Below, one piece after another: positions 7,514 through 13,723 of a stretch of DNA of 35,972 nucleotides. The DNA lies in assembly GCF_905209685.1 (NCBI RefSeq), contig NZ_CAJLUB010000005.1, positions 1-35,972 of the forward strand. The letters are read 5' to 3'. Position 1 is the first letter of the stretch. Each line of letters opens with the position of its first letter. Source of the stretch: an uncultured Veillonella sp. (GTDB taxonomy: Bacteria; Bacillota; Negativicutes; Veillonellales; Veillonellaceae). The notes beneath the pieces were generated by a model. It had not been told where the DNA came from. It did no database searches and worked only from the letters and a program-made list of their open reading frames with translations. A program made the translations under genes and the position numbers.

Positions 7514-7563
7514 AAGTAAAAGTCCTCCTTGTTGGCAATCCAATGAGGAGGATTTTTACTTTT
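7514..7563 (+). terminator. Terminator between the two cytoplasmic CbiK-family genes
   Basis: Long hairpin of about 17 bp (7514-7530 with 7545-7561, including two G-T pairs), a 14-base loop, and a T-rich 3' arm continuing TTTA. It ends the unit of the degenerate paralogue, so the next gene probably has its own promoter. A possible extended -10, TGGTATGAT, lies at 7629-7637. Confidence 0.75.
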
Positions 7564-7671
7564 ACTATGAAAGATATTTATAATATCTATTTTATACGTC
7601 CCATGGTATGCCCCTAACGTGTCGTCTATGGTATGATTAAGATACATTATTAAATAGATAAGGAGACTTCC

Positions 7672-8526
7672 ATGAAACAAGCTATTTTAGTTGTTGCCTT
7701 TGGGTCCACTGTTGACAGTGCTCGTGAACATAATATTGACTCCGTTGTGGAGTATATCCGTAAATCCTATCCCGACTATACGGTGGAATTAGCATTTTCC
7801 TCCCGTATTATCGTTAAGCGATTGCGTGAACGAGGGATTGAGATTCCTACTGAGCAAGGTGCATTAGAAAAACTTATTCAAGAAGGCTATACACATATTT
7901 ATGTGCAACCACTACATTTTACAGGTGGTGAAGAGTTTGATAAGTTGAAAAATAATATTCTCGCTCATGAAGGGGAGGGCCAACTGGAAGTATTGCGCGT
8001 AGGTAGACCACTCGTGTACTACATGGGTCAAGAAGAGCATCCTGATGATTATCAAATCTTGATTGATCGTTTTATTAAGCCACTCAATATTTCCAAAGAT
8101 GATGGTTTATTATTGGTCGGTCATGGTGGCCTTGGTTCTGGCAATTCTTCATATGGGAATTTACAGTTTAAATTAATTCGTGATGGTCTTACGAATGTGC
8201 GTGTTGCAGTACTAGAAAATGCACCATATGTGGCAGATGTAGCTATGCCTTGGGAATGGCTTGATGGCAAACGGCCAAACACAATTTATGTGCATCCATT
8301 ATTATTGGTCCTTGGGGATCATGCACAAAATGATCTCTTTGGTGATGAAGAAGATAGCGTTGTCAATGAACTTGCTGGAGCGGGTTATGAAGTTAAACCA
8401 ATTCATAGTGCCCTTGGTGAATATGAATCGATTCACGATATCTTCCGTCAACATGTGCAGGATTGTATCGATGATTTGTATGGTAAACGCAGTCCACATC
8501 GTCCTGCAATTCCAAATATTAAATAG
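7672..8526 (+). CDS. cbiK: Sirohydrochlorin cobaltochelatase CbiK, cytoplasmic
   Basis: Inserts Co2+ into sirohydrochlorin, the entry to the cobalt-early corrin pathway. The 284 residues have no signal peptide. All three metal-binding positions are kept: Glu87 within TGGEEFD, His151 in VGHG and His217 in LGDHAQND. AAGGAGA lies 6-12 bases before the ATG. It precedes cbiL, whose product methylates the next intermediate, which supports this copy as the biosynthetic enzyme. It is closer in pattern to the periplasmic copy than the degenerate middle paralogue is. The substrate metal could in principle include Ni or Fe. Confidence 0.92.
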   Translation: MKQAILVVAFGSTVDSAREHNIDSVVEYIRKSYPDYTVELAFSSRIIVKRLRERGIEIPTEQGALEKLIQEGYTHIYVQPLHFTGGEEFDKLKNNILAHEGEGQLEVLRVGRPLVYYMGQEEHPDDYQILIDRFIKPLNISKDDGLLLVGHGGLGSGNSSYGNLQFKLIRDGLTNVRVAVLENAPYVADVAMPWEWLDGKRPNTIYVHPLLLVLGDHAQNDLFGDEEDSVVNELAGAGYEVKPIHSALGEYESIHDIFRQHVQDCIDDLYGKRSPHRPAIPNIK

Positions 8527-8531
8527 TATCT

Positions 8532-8560
8532 TTGTATATCTTGTATAAATTAGTTATAAT
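8532..8560 (+). promoter_or_regulatory. Promoter before cbiL
   Basis: TTGTAT (8532-8537), 17-bp spacer and a perfect TATAAT (8555-8560). This predicts a start near 8567 and a leader of about 45 bases, too short for a cobalamin riboswitch. Confidence 0.7.
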
Positions 8561-8612
8561 AAAAGATATGAAATTTATAAATAGATTGTAACTATAAGAA
8601 TAGGAGAACCCC

Positions 8613-9320
8613 ATGAAAGGTAAATTATATGGCATTGGCGTAGGCCCTGGTGATTCTGAATTGATGACTGTGAAAGCTGCTCGCATCGTAGGTGAAGCTG
8701 ATATTATCATCACACCTAAAACAGAAAAGAAAGATGGTTCTGTAGCACTTAATATTGCATCCCCATACATTCAAGAACATACAGAAATCGTTCCTGTAGT
8801 ATTCCCAATGGTATTGGATGATGCTACACAAGAGGAAGGCTGGCAAGAAGCAAAACGCATTATCTTGTCCTACTTAGATCAAGGTAAAAGCGTTGTATTC
8901 TTAACATTGGGCGATCCTATGTTCTACAGTACATACATGTATGTATATCGTTTGATCGAAAATACAGGCCATGAAATCGAAACAATTCCTGGCGTTACTG
9001 CATTTTGTGCTATTGGTTCTCACCTTGGTTATCCAATCGTAGAGAAAGAAGAAGTGCTAGCTATTGTTCCTGCCACAGCACCTAAAGAAAAAATCGATGC
9101 TGTATTGGCTGTAGCTGATGATGCGGTAATCATGAAAGTATATAAAAACTTTGATGAAGTACAAGAAACATTGCTTAAACACAATATGGCAGATGATGCG
9201 GTTATGATTAGCCGTGTAGGTTTGCCTGATGAGCAAGTATATGTAGGCCTAGACAATATGCCAAAAGATACTAAACTCAACTACTTATCTACAATCCTTG
9301 CAAAACGTAAGGATCGTTAA
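8613..9320 (+). CDS. cbiL: Cobalt-precorrin-2 C20-methyltransferase
   Basis: SAM-dependent methylation of C20 on (cobalt-)factor II/precorrin-2; cytoplasmic. The 235 residues carry the tetrapyrrole methylase signature near the N terminus (LYGIGVGPGDSELMTVKAAR) and the second family loop VFLTLGDPMFYSTYMYV, whose Tyr-rich form is typical of CbiL/CobI. TAGGAGAACCCC precedes the ATG. It follows the cytoplasmic cobaltochelatase and leads into cbiA and cobO with short gaps and no terminator, so cbiL-cbiA-cobO is probably one transcript from the promoter at 8532. Confidence 0.94.
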   Translation: MKGKLYGIGVGPGDSELMTVKAARIVGEADIIITPKTEKKDGSVALNIASPYIQEHTEIVPVVFPMVLDDATQEEGWQEAKRIILSYLDQGKSVVFLTLGDPMFYSTYMYVYRLIENTGHEIETIPGVTAFCAIGSHLGYPIVEKEEVLAIVPATAPKEKIDAVLAVADDAVIMKVYKNFDEVQETLLKHNMADDAVMISRVGLPDEQVYVGLDNMPKDTKLNYLSTILAKRKDR

Positions 9321-9349
9321 CAAACACGTCGTATTACGAGGTAATATCT

Positions 9350-10729
9350 ATGAACACAGTACAGATTCCACGTGTTGTCATTGCAGGCACAAACTCTGGT
9401 GTAGGTAAAACAACAATCGTAGCGGGCTTATTGGCTGCTTATGCAAATGGTGGACGTACGGTGCAATCCTTTAAAGTGGGCCCGGATTATATTGATCCGG
9501 GCTTTCATAAAATTGCATCCGGCCGTGACAGCTATAATTTAGATACGTGGCTCGTGCCACCTCACAAATTAAATCCTTTCTTTGCTACTATGGCAAATGG
9601 TGTAGACCTTGCCATTATCGAAGGTGTTATGGGCTTGTATGATGGCGGTCGCGAAGGGGTTAGTTCCACTGCCCAAATTGCTAAGCAATTGAATGCTCCA
9701 GTGGTATTAGTTATTGATTGTAAGGCGATGGGTGAAAGCGCAGCAGCCATTGCTAAAGGTTTCCGTGATTATGACCCAGAGGTAAACTTTGGTGGTGTTA
9801 TTCTTAACCGCTTAGGCTCTGCTAACCATGAGCGCATGGTTCGTGAAGGCATGTCCAAGATTGGTGTTCCAGTCATTGGTGCTATTTATCGCGATGACCG
9901 TATGCACTCTCCTGAGCGTCATTTAGGCCTTACACCTGTTACTGAAGTCGATCCAACAGAAGCCATAAATACGATTCGTGAAGCTGTTGAAAAAATGGTT
10001 AAGCTCGATCAATTATTAGAAATCGCATCTAGTGCACCAAGTATTGAATTACCCGATGCAGTAGATCCTAAATCCGTAGAAAAACGAGTTAAAATCGGTG
10101 TAGCCTATGATGAGGCGTTCTCTTTCTATTATCCAGCAAGTTTAGCCGCCTTAGAGGAAAAAGGTGCTGAAATCGTATACTTTAGTCCTCTTAATGACTT
10201 TGAAGTTCCTGATGTAGACGGCCTAGTATTTGGCGGTGGTTTCCCTGAAATGTTCTTGTTCCAACTCTCTAGTAACGAGTCAATGAAGGAGTCTATCCGT
10301 CAAGCCAACGAACAAGGTATGCCTATTTATGCTGAATGTGGTGGCCTTATGTATTTATGTGAGAGCATCCACGATTTCGAGGGTACCATATATGATACGG
10401 TAGGTATTGTACCAGCTAATTGCATTATGCAACAAAAGCTACAAAAAGTAGGGTATGTTACGGCTACAGCTAAGCGAGATACCTTGTTAGGAGCTGCTGA
10501 TACATCTCTTCGTGGTCATGAGTTCCATTTCTCCACTATGGAGCCGACTATAGAGGACTTCCCATGGGCATTCCACTTAGAAGGTGGCCGCAAACCTCAA
10601 TCCTATGATGGAGGCTTTGCCACAGACAATGTATTAGCATCGTATTTACATTTAAACTTTGCTGGTTCTGATGAAGGGGCGCAACATTTTATTGATATAT
10701 GTGCTAAGTATAAAGCTAAAAGGAGCTAA
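9350..10729 (+). CDS. cbiA: Cobyrinate a,c-diamide synthase
   Basis: ATP- and glutamine-dependent amidation of the a and c carboxylates of the corrin. The 459 residues have two domains: an N-terminal ATP-binding domain of the dethiobiotin-synthetase type with VVIAGTNSGVGKTTIV and FKVGPDYIDPGFH, and a C-terminal class I-like glutamine amidotransferase domain with the catalytic cysteine Cys330 in YAECGGLMYL and the histidine region LASYLHLNF. Length and domain order match CbiA, not the longer CbiP/CobQ. It starts 29 bases after cbiL and is followed two bases later by cobO. Confidence 0.95.
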   Translation: MNTVQIPRVVIAGTNSGVGKTTIVAGLLAAYANGGRTVQSFKVGPDYIDPGFHKIASGRDSYNLDTWLVPPHKLNPFFATMANGVDLAIIEGVMGLYDGGREGVSSTAQIAKQLNAPVVLVIDCKAMGESAAAIAKGFRDYDPEVNFGGVILNRLGSANHERMVREGMSKIGVPVIGAIYRDDRMHSPERHLGLTPVTEVDPTEAINTIREAVEKMVKLDQLLEIASSAPSIELPDAVDPKSVEKRVKIGVAYDEAFSFYYPASLAALEEKGAEIVYFSPLNDFEVPDVDGLVFGGGFPEMFLFQLSSNESMKESIRQANEQGMPIYAECGGLMYLCESIHDFEGTIYDTVGIVPANCIMQQKLQKVGYVTATAKRDTLLGAADTSLRGHEFHFSTMEPTIEDFPWAFHLEGGRKPQSYDGGFATDNVLASYLHLNFAGSDEGAQHFIDICAKYKAKRS

Positions 10730-10731
10730 TT

Positions 10732-11274
10732 ATGAGTGAACGAGGCTTAATTTTAGTTAATACCGGCAATGGTAAAGGTAAAACAACAGCAGCATTAGGT
10801 GTTGCATTACGCGCTGTTGGCCAAGGCCTTAAGGTTTTAATCTTACAATTTATCAAAAGTGGTAATGGCTATGGCGAACTAGCAGGTCTTGCTAAATTAG
10901 GGGACCAAGTAGAAATTCGTTCCATGGGTAAGGGATTTATTTACTATAAACGAGATGAAGTAGGCGAGGCTGAATTGGCACGTCACAAAGAGGCAGCTCA
11001 AGAGGCTTGGCAAACATTAGTAGAAGAAGTAAATTCAGATCGATGGGACCTCATCATTATGGATGAAATCAATAATGCCATTAATTATGAGCTTATTAAT
11101 GTGAATTCTGTAGTAGATATGCTTAAACATAAACCTGAGCGCTTACACGTAATTTTGACAGGCCGTTATGCTAAACCTGAAATCCTTGACATTGCCGATA
11201 CGGTAACAGAGATGAAGGTAGTAAAGCATGCTTATGAAAAGGGTATTAAGGCTGCTAAAGGTATAGAGTTTTAA
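10732..11274 (+). CDS. cobO: Corrinoid adenosyltransferase (CobA/CobO/BtuR type)
   Basis: Transfers the adenosyl group of ATP to cob(I)yrinate-type corrinoids, forming the Co-C bond. The 180 residues match the family length. The P-loop is TGNGKGKTTA (about 11-20), followed by QFIKSG, and the C-terminal half has WDLIIMDEINNAI and VILTGRYAKPEI, all typical of this family and not of PduO or EutT. An AAGGAGC site lies at the end of cbiA. No clear terminator follows; transcription may run into the spacer before the superoxide reductase gene. Confidence 0.95.
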   Translation: MSERGLILVNTGNGKGKTTAALGVALRAVGQGLKVLILQFIKSGNGYGELAGLAKLGDQVEIRSMGKGFIYYKRDEVGEAELARHKEAAQEAWQTLVEEVNSDRWDLIIMDEINNAINYELINVNSVVDMLKHKPERLHVILTGRYAKPEILDIADTVTEMKVVKHAYEKGIKAAKGIEF

Positions 11275-11305
11275 CTTATACGTCATAGGAATAATTAAAT
11301 CTAAA

Positions 11306-11343
11306 ATTTTCGAAAAAGTTCTTGCTAAAACTATATCGAAAAT
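11306..11343. promoter_or_regulatory. Inverted repeat around the superoxide reductase promoter (candidate operator)
   Basis: Perfect 8-bp half-sites ATTTTCGA (11306-11313) and TCGAAAAT (11336-11343), 30 bp centre to centre, flank the -35 and abut the -10. The left half also forms the palindrome TTTTCGAAAA (11307-11316). A repressor or redox sensor site is plausible; no known box is matched. Confidence 0.4.
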
Positions 11344-11350
11344 GTATAAT
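11322..11350 (+). promoter_or_regulatory. Promoter of the superoxide reductase gene
   Basis: TTGCTA (11322-11327), 17-bp spacer and TATAAT (11345-11350), about 73 bases before the ATG. A TTGACA at 11381 has no matching -10 and is not preferred. Confidence 0.65.
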
Positions 11351-11422
11351 ATAGTCATAAGCACAAGGTGCTAAATATTCTTGACATTAAGTATGTATAT
11401 AAGACTAACCAGGAGGTTAACT

Positions 11423-11812
11423 ATGGCTGTACATGATTACATTAAATCCGGCGATTTCGCTACTGAAAAACACGTTCCTGTTATTGAAACTGTTGATACT
11501 GTAAAAGCAGGTGAAACTTTCCACGTAACATTGTCCGTTGGTAAAGACATTGCACATCCTAATACTGTAGAACATCACATTGAATGGATCAAATTGTACT
11601 TCGTAGCTGAAGGTACTCAATTGCCATTCGAAGTTGGTGAAGTTTCCTTCAACGTACATGGTGACGGCGCAACTGCAAACGAAGGCCCTGTACACGCAAT
11701 TTCTGAAGGTTCTTTGGCAGTTTCCTTGAACAAATCTGGTAAATTGATTGCTGTATCCTACTGCAACATCCACGGTTTGTGGGAATCCGAAAAAGAAATC
11801 ACAGTTGCTTAA
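11423..11812 (+). CDS. Superoxide reductase, class II (neelaredoxin type)
   Basis: Reduces superoxide to hydrogen peroxide without making oxygen, a usual defence in anaerobes; cytoplasmic. The 129 residues contain the whole iron centre: His17 in EKHVP, His45 in AHPN, His51 in EHHIEW, and Cys114 with His117 in YCNIHGLW. The Glu15-Lys16 pair before the first ligand is the lid seen in active enzymes. There is no N-terminal desulforedoxin domain with four cysteines, so it is the one-iron class. The ATG at 11423 follows AGGAGG at 11411-11416; an upstream TTG in frame at 11381 lacks such a site. It stands alone between its own promoter and terminator. Confidence 0.93.
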   Translation: MAVHDYIKSGDFATEKHVPVIETVDTVKAGETFHVTLSVGKDIAHPNTVEHHIEWIKLYFVAEGTQLPFEVGEVSFNVHGDGATANEGPVHAISEGSLAVSLNKSGKLIAVSYCNIHGLWESEKEITVA

Positions 11813-11830
11813 TTAACTTAATCAACTAAT

Positions 11831-11858
11831 AAAGACCAGCCTTAGGGCTGGTCTTTTT
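11831..11858 (+). terminator. Terminator after superoxide reductase
   Basis: Stem AAAGACCAGCC / GGCTGGTCTTT with a short loop, followed by further T residues. Confidence 0.92.
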
Positions 11859-11958
11859 GTATGTAAATTGTAAGGATAACTGAAATAATCACACTAAAAT
11901 TATGTCCGCACTCAAAAGAATTTTGTTTTTATATAGTGGATGAATTGCCTTGTATCCC

Positions 11959-11987
11959 TTTACAGTGCTATTTGTTTATGGTAAAGT
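11959..11987 (+). promoter_or_regulatory. Promoter of lysC
   Basis: TTTACA (11959-11964), 17-bp spacer and TAAAGT (11982-11987) with a TGG extension before it. The predicted leader is about 40 bases, too short to hold a lysine riboswitch. Confidence 0.6.
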
Positions 11988-12033
11988 ATATGCATATTGA
12001 TTTTTAGTAGAATAAGTTAAATGAGGGATTATT

Positions 12034-13263
12034 GTGGCCTTAATCGTTAAAAAGTTTGGTGGCAGTTCCGTAGCTACACCAGAAAAAATATTTAATATTG
12101 TTGATCGCGTCCTTCGTGAGAAGAAAGAAGACGATAAAATCGTTATTGTTGTATCTGCTATGGGCGATACAACAGATGACTTAGTAGCATTAGCTAAAGA
12201 GGTAACATCTAAGCCTTATGGCCGTGAAATGGACCGCTTATTATCTACAGGTGAGCAAGTAACGATTGCATTAATGGCGATGGCTTTCAACGAACGTGGT
12301 CATAAAGCGATGTCCTTAACAGGTGACCAAGCAGGTATTACAAGTAGTGATACATTTAATAAAGGCCGTATTTTGGGCGTTGATCCAAATCGCGTGTTTG
12401 AAGCTTTGGATGAAGGTAATATTGTAGTAGTTGCAGGTTTCCAAGGTATTACTGAATATGGTGACATGGTTACTTTAGGTCGTGGTGGCTCTGATACAAC
12501 TGCTGTTGCATTGGCAGGTGCTATGAAAGCTGATGTTTGTGAAATCTTCACAGACGTTGAAGGTGTTTACTCTACAGACCCTCGCGTTGCAAAAGAGGCT
12601 TTCAAATTAGAAGAAGTAACATATGGCGAAATGCTTGAGATGGCACGTCTTGGTGCAGGTGTAATGCAACCTCGCGCCGTAGAAATGGGTTTCCGTTATG
12701 GTGTACCTATTCACGTACGTTCAACATTTAGTGACAAAACAGGTACTATTATTCGGGAGGATTATACTGTGGAAGCAAATAAACACGTAATTACTGGCGT
12801 AGCTGACGATACTAATACAGCAAAAGTAGCCCTTGTAGGCGTTGAAAATAAACCAGGTGTGGCAGCAACTGTATTTAAAGCATTGGCTGTAAAAAATGTG
12901 GACGTTGATATGATTGTTCAATCTATCCGTGCCGTAGGTGAACCTAAAACTGACCTTATCTTCACAGTAGCTATGGATGATGTTGTACTAGCTCGTGAAG
13001 TATTAGCAGAATTACAAAAAACTGTTGATATCGAAGCTGTAAATATCGACGAAAAAATGGCAAAGGTTTCTATCATTGGTGCAGGTATGTTAGGTCAACC
13101 AGGCGTAGCTGCTCAAATGTTTGATATCTTGAGCCAAGAAGGCATCAATATTGAAATCATTTCTACTTCTGAAATTAGTATTTCCTGTCTCGTTGCTGAA
13201 AATCGCGTTAAAGATGCTGTTCGTGTAATTCACAACGGCTTATTGTTAGACCAAAGAGGTTAA
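12034..13263 (+). CDS. lysC: Aspartate kinase
   Basis: Phosphorylates aspartate, the first step towards lysine, diaminopimelate, threonine and methionine. The 409 residues have the N-terminal kinase domain (VKKFGGSSV at 5-13, LSTGEQ, GFQGIT, TLGRGGSDTTA) and two C-terminal ACT domains (after about 262 and 340) for allosteric control. The start is GTG at 12034 with a GAGGG site. The length equals that of the Bacillus subtilis LysC-type enzyme, with which it shares an internal start for a beta subunit (annotated separately). It supplies the diaminopimelate used by the MurE encoded further on. Confidence 0.95.
   Translation: MALIVKKFGGSSVATPEKIFNIVDRVLREKKEDDKIVIVVSAMGDTTDDLVALAKEVTSKPYGREMDRLLSTGEQVTIALMAMAFNERGHKAMSLTGDQAGITSSDTFNKGRILGVDPNRVFEALDEGNIVVVAGFQGITEYGDMVTLGRGGSDTTAVALAGAMKADVCEIFTDVEGVYSTDPRVAKEAFKLEEVTYGEMLEMARLGAGVMQPRAVEMGFRYGVPIHVRSTFSDKTGTIIREDYTVEANKHVITGVADDTNTAKVALVGVENKPGVAATVFKALAVKNVDVDMIVQSIRAVGEPKTDLIFTVAMDDVVLAREVLAELQKTVDIEAVNIDEKMAKVSIIGAGMLGQPGVAAQMFDILSQEGINIEIISTSEISISCLVAENRVKDAVRVIHNGLLLDQRG
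12755..13263 (+). promoter_or_regulatory. Internal ribosome site and in-frame start for an aspartokinase beta subunit
   Basis: GGGAGG at 12755-12760 lies eight bases before an in-frame GTG at 12769 (codon 246). Translation from there gives a 164-residue protein made of the linker and both ACT domains. In B. subtilis aspartokinase II the beta subunit is likewise made from an in-phase internal start and consists of the C-terminal 163 of 408 residues. The sequence shows the site; production of the subunit is inferred. Confidence 0.6.
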
Positions 13264-13266
13264 TTC

Positions 13267-13584
13267 ATGGATAGTCTACGTAGTTTTATGGATGAAATGC
13301 TTAATGACCAAGGTCGTAAGGAAGGTTTCATTAGCGATCTACTAGGAAATCTTAAAAATCAGCCGATTCCAACATTGGAGCAAGCTCAAACTGGTTATAC
13401 TACAGTAAGTAATTTACATGGTATTTTCTATGATTATGATAAGGCCGAAGTTACTATTTCTTATAAGGTGGTACCTGATATGTACCCACCTTATACATTG
13501 AGCTTTGTACAATTCCAAGCAGTGCTAGAAGGCTTATTAACCTTGCGCCGTAATCAAAAGTGGCAAATGCAACATAATAAATAA
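13267..13584 (+). CDS. Small protein of unknown function downstream of lysC
   Basis: I do not recognise this 105-residue protein. It begins three bases after the lysC stop, with AGAGG seven bases before the ATG, and ends just before a terminator, so it is co-transcribed with lysC. It has no signal peptide, no membrane span and no cysteine. The N-terminal half is acidic/amphipathic (MDSLRSFMDEMLNDQG), the middle is predicted strand-rich (GIFYDYDKAEVTISYKVVP), then YPPYTLSFVQFQ and a basic C terminus. Codon use looks like that of its neighbours. A role linked to aspartokinase is possible from position only. Confidence 0.75.
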   Translation: MDSLRSFMDEMLNDQGRKEGFISDLLGNLKNQPIPTLEQAQTGYTTVSNLHGIFYDYDKAEVTISYKVVPDMYPPYTLSFVQFQAVLEGLLTLRRNQKWQMQHNK

Positions 13585-13588
13585 AATG

Positions 13589-13619
13589 AACCCCATGGGC
13601 TGTATGCCTGTGGGGTTTT
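13589..13619 (+). terminator. Terminator after the lysC unit
   Basis: Stem AACCCCAT / GTGGGGTT with a 13-base loop and TTTTG after it. Confidence 0.8.
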
Positions 13620-13665
13620 GTATTTCGATAATTATTCTTAACATCTATATATAGGGTCGTCGATA

Positions 13666-13674
13666 TGTTATAAT
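13666..13674 (+). promoter_or_regulatory. Extended -10 promoter of the M16 peptidase gene
   Basis: TGT followed directly by TATAAT (13669-13674), about 50 bases before the ATG. No clear -35. A TTTCGATA motif lies upstream at 13623-13630. Confidence 0.5.
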
Positions 13675-13723
13675 GAATTGTTAGCATGAAATTAATTATA
13701 TTTATATAGAAAGAAGGGACAGC

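Noticed and set aside
8261..8548. Plus-strand open frame overlapping the 3' end of the cytoplasmic cbiK
   Set aside because: It is out of frame with a well-supported gene and has no family features or ribosome site.
11988..12033. Possible lysine riboswitch before lysC
   Set aside because: The predicted leader is only about 40 bases, far too short for an L box.
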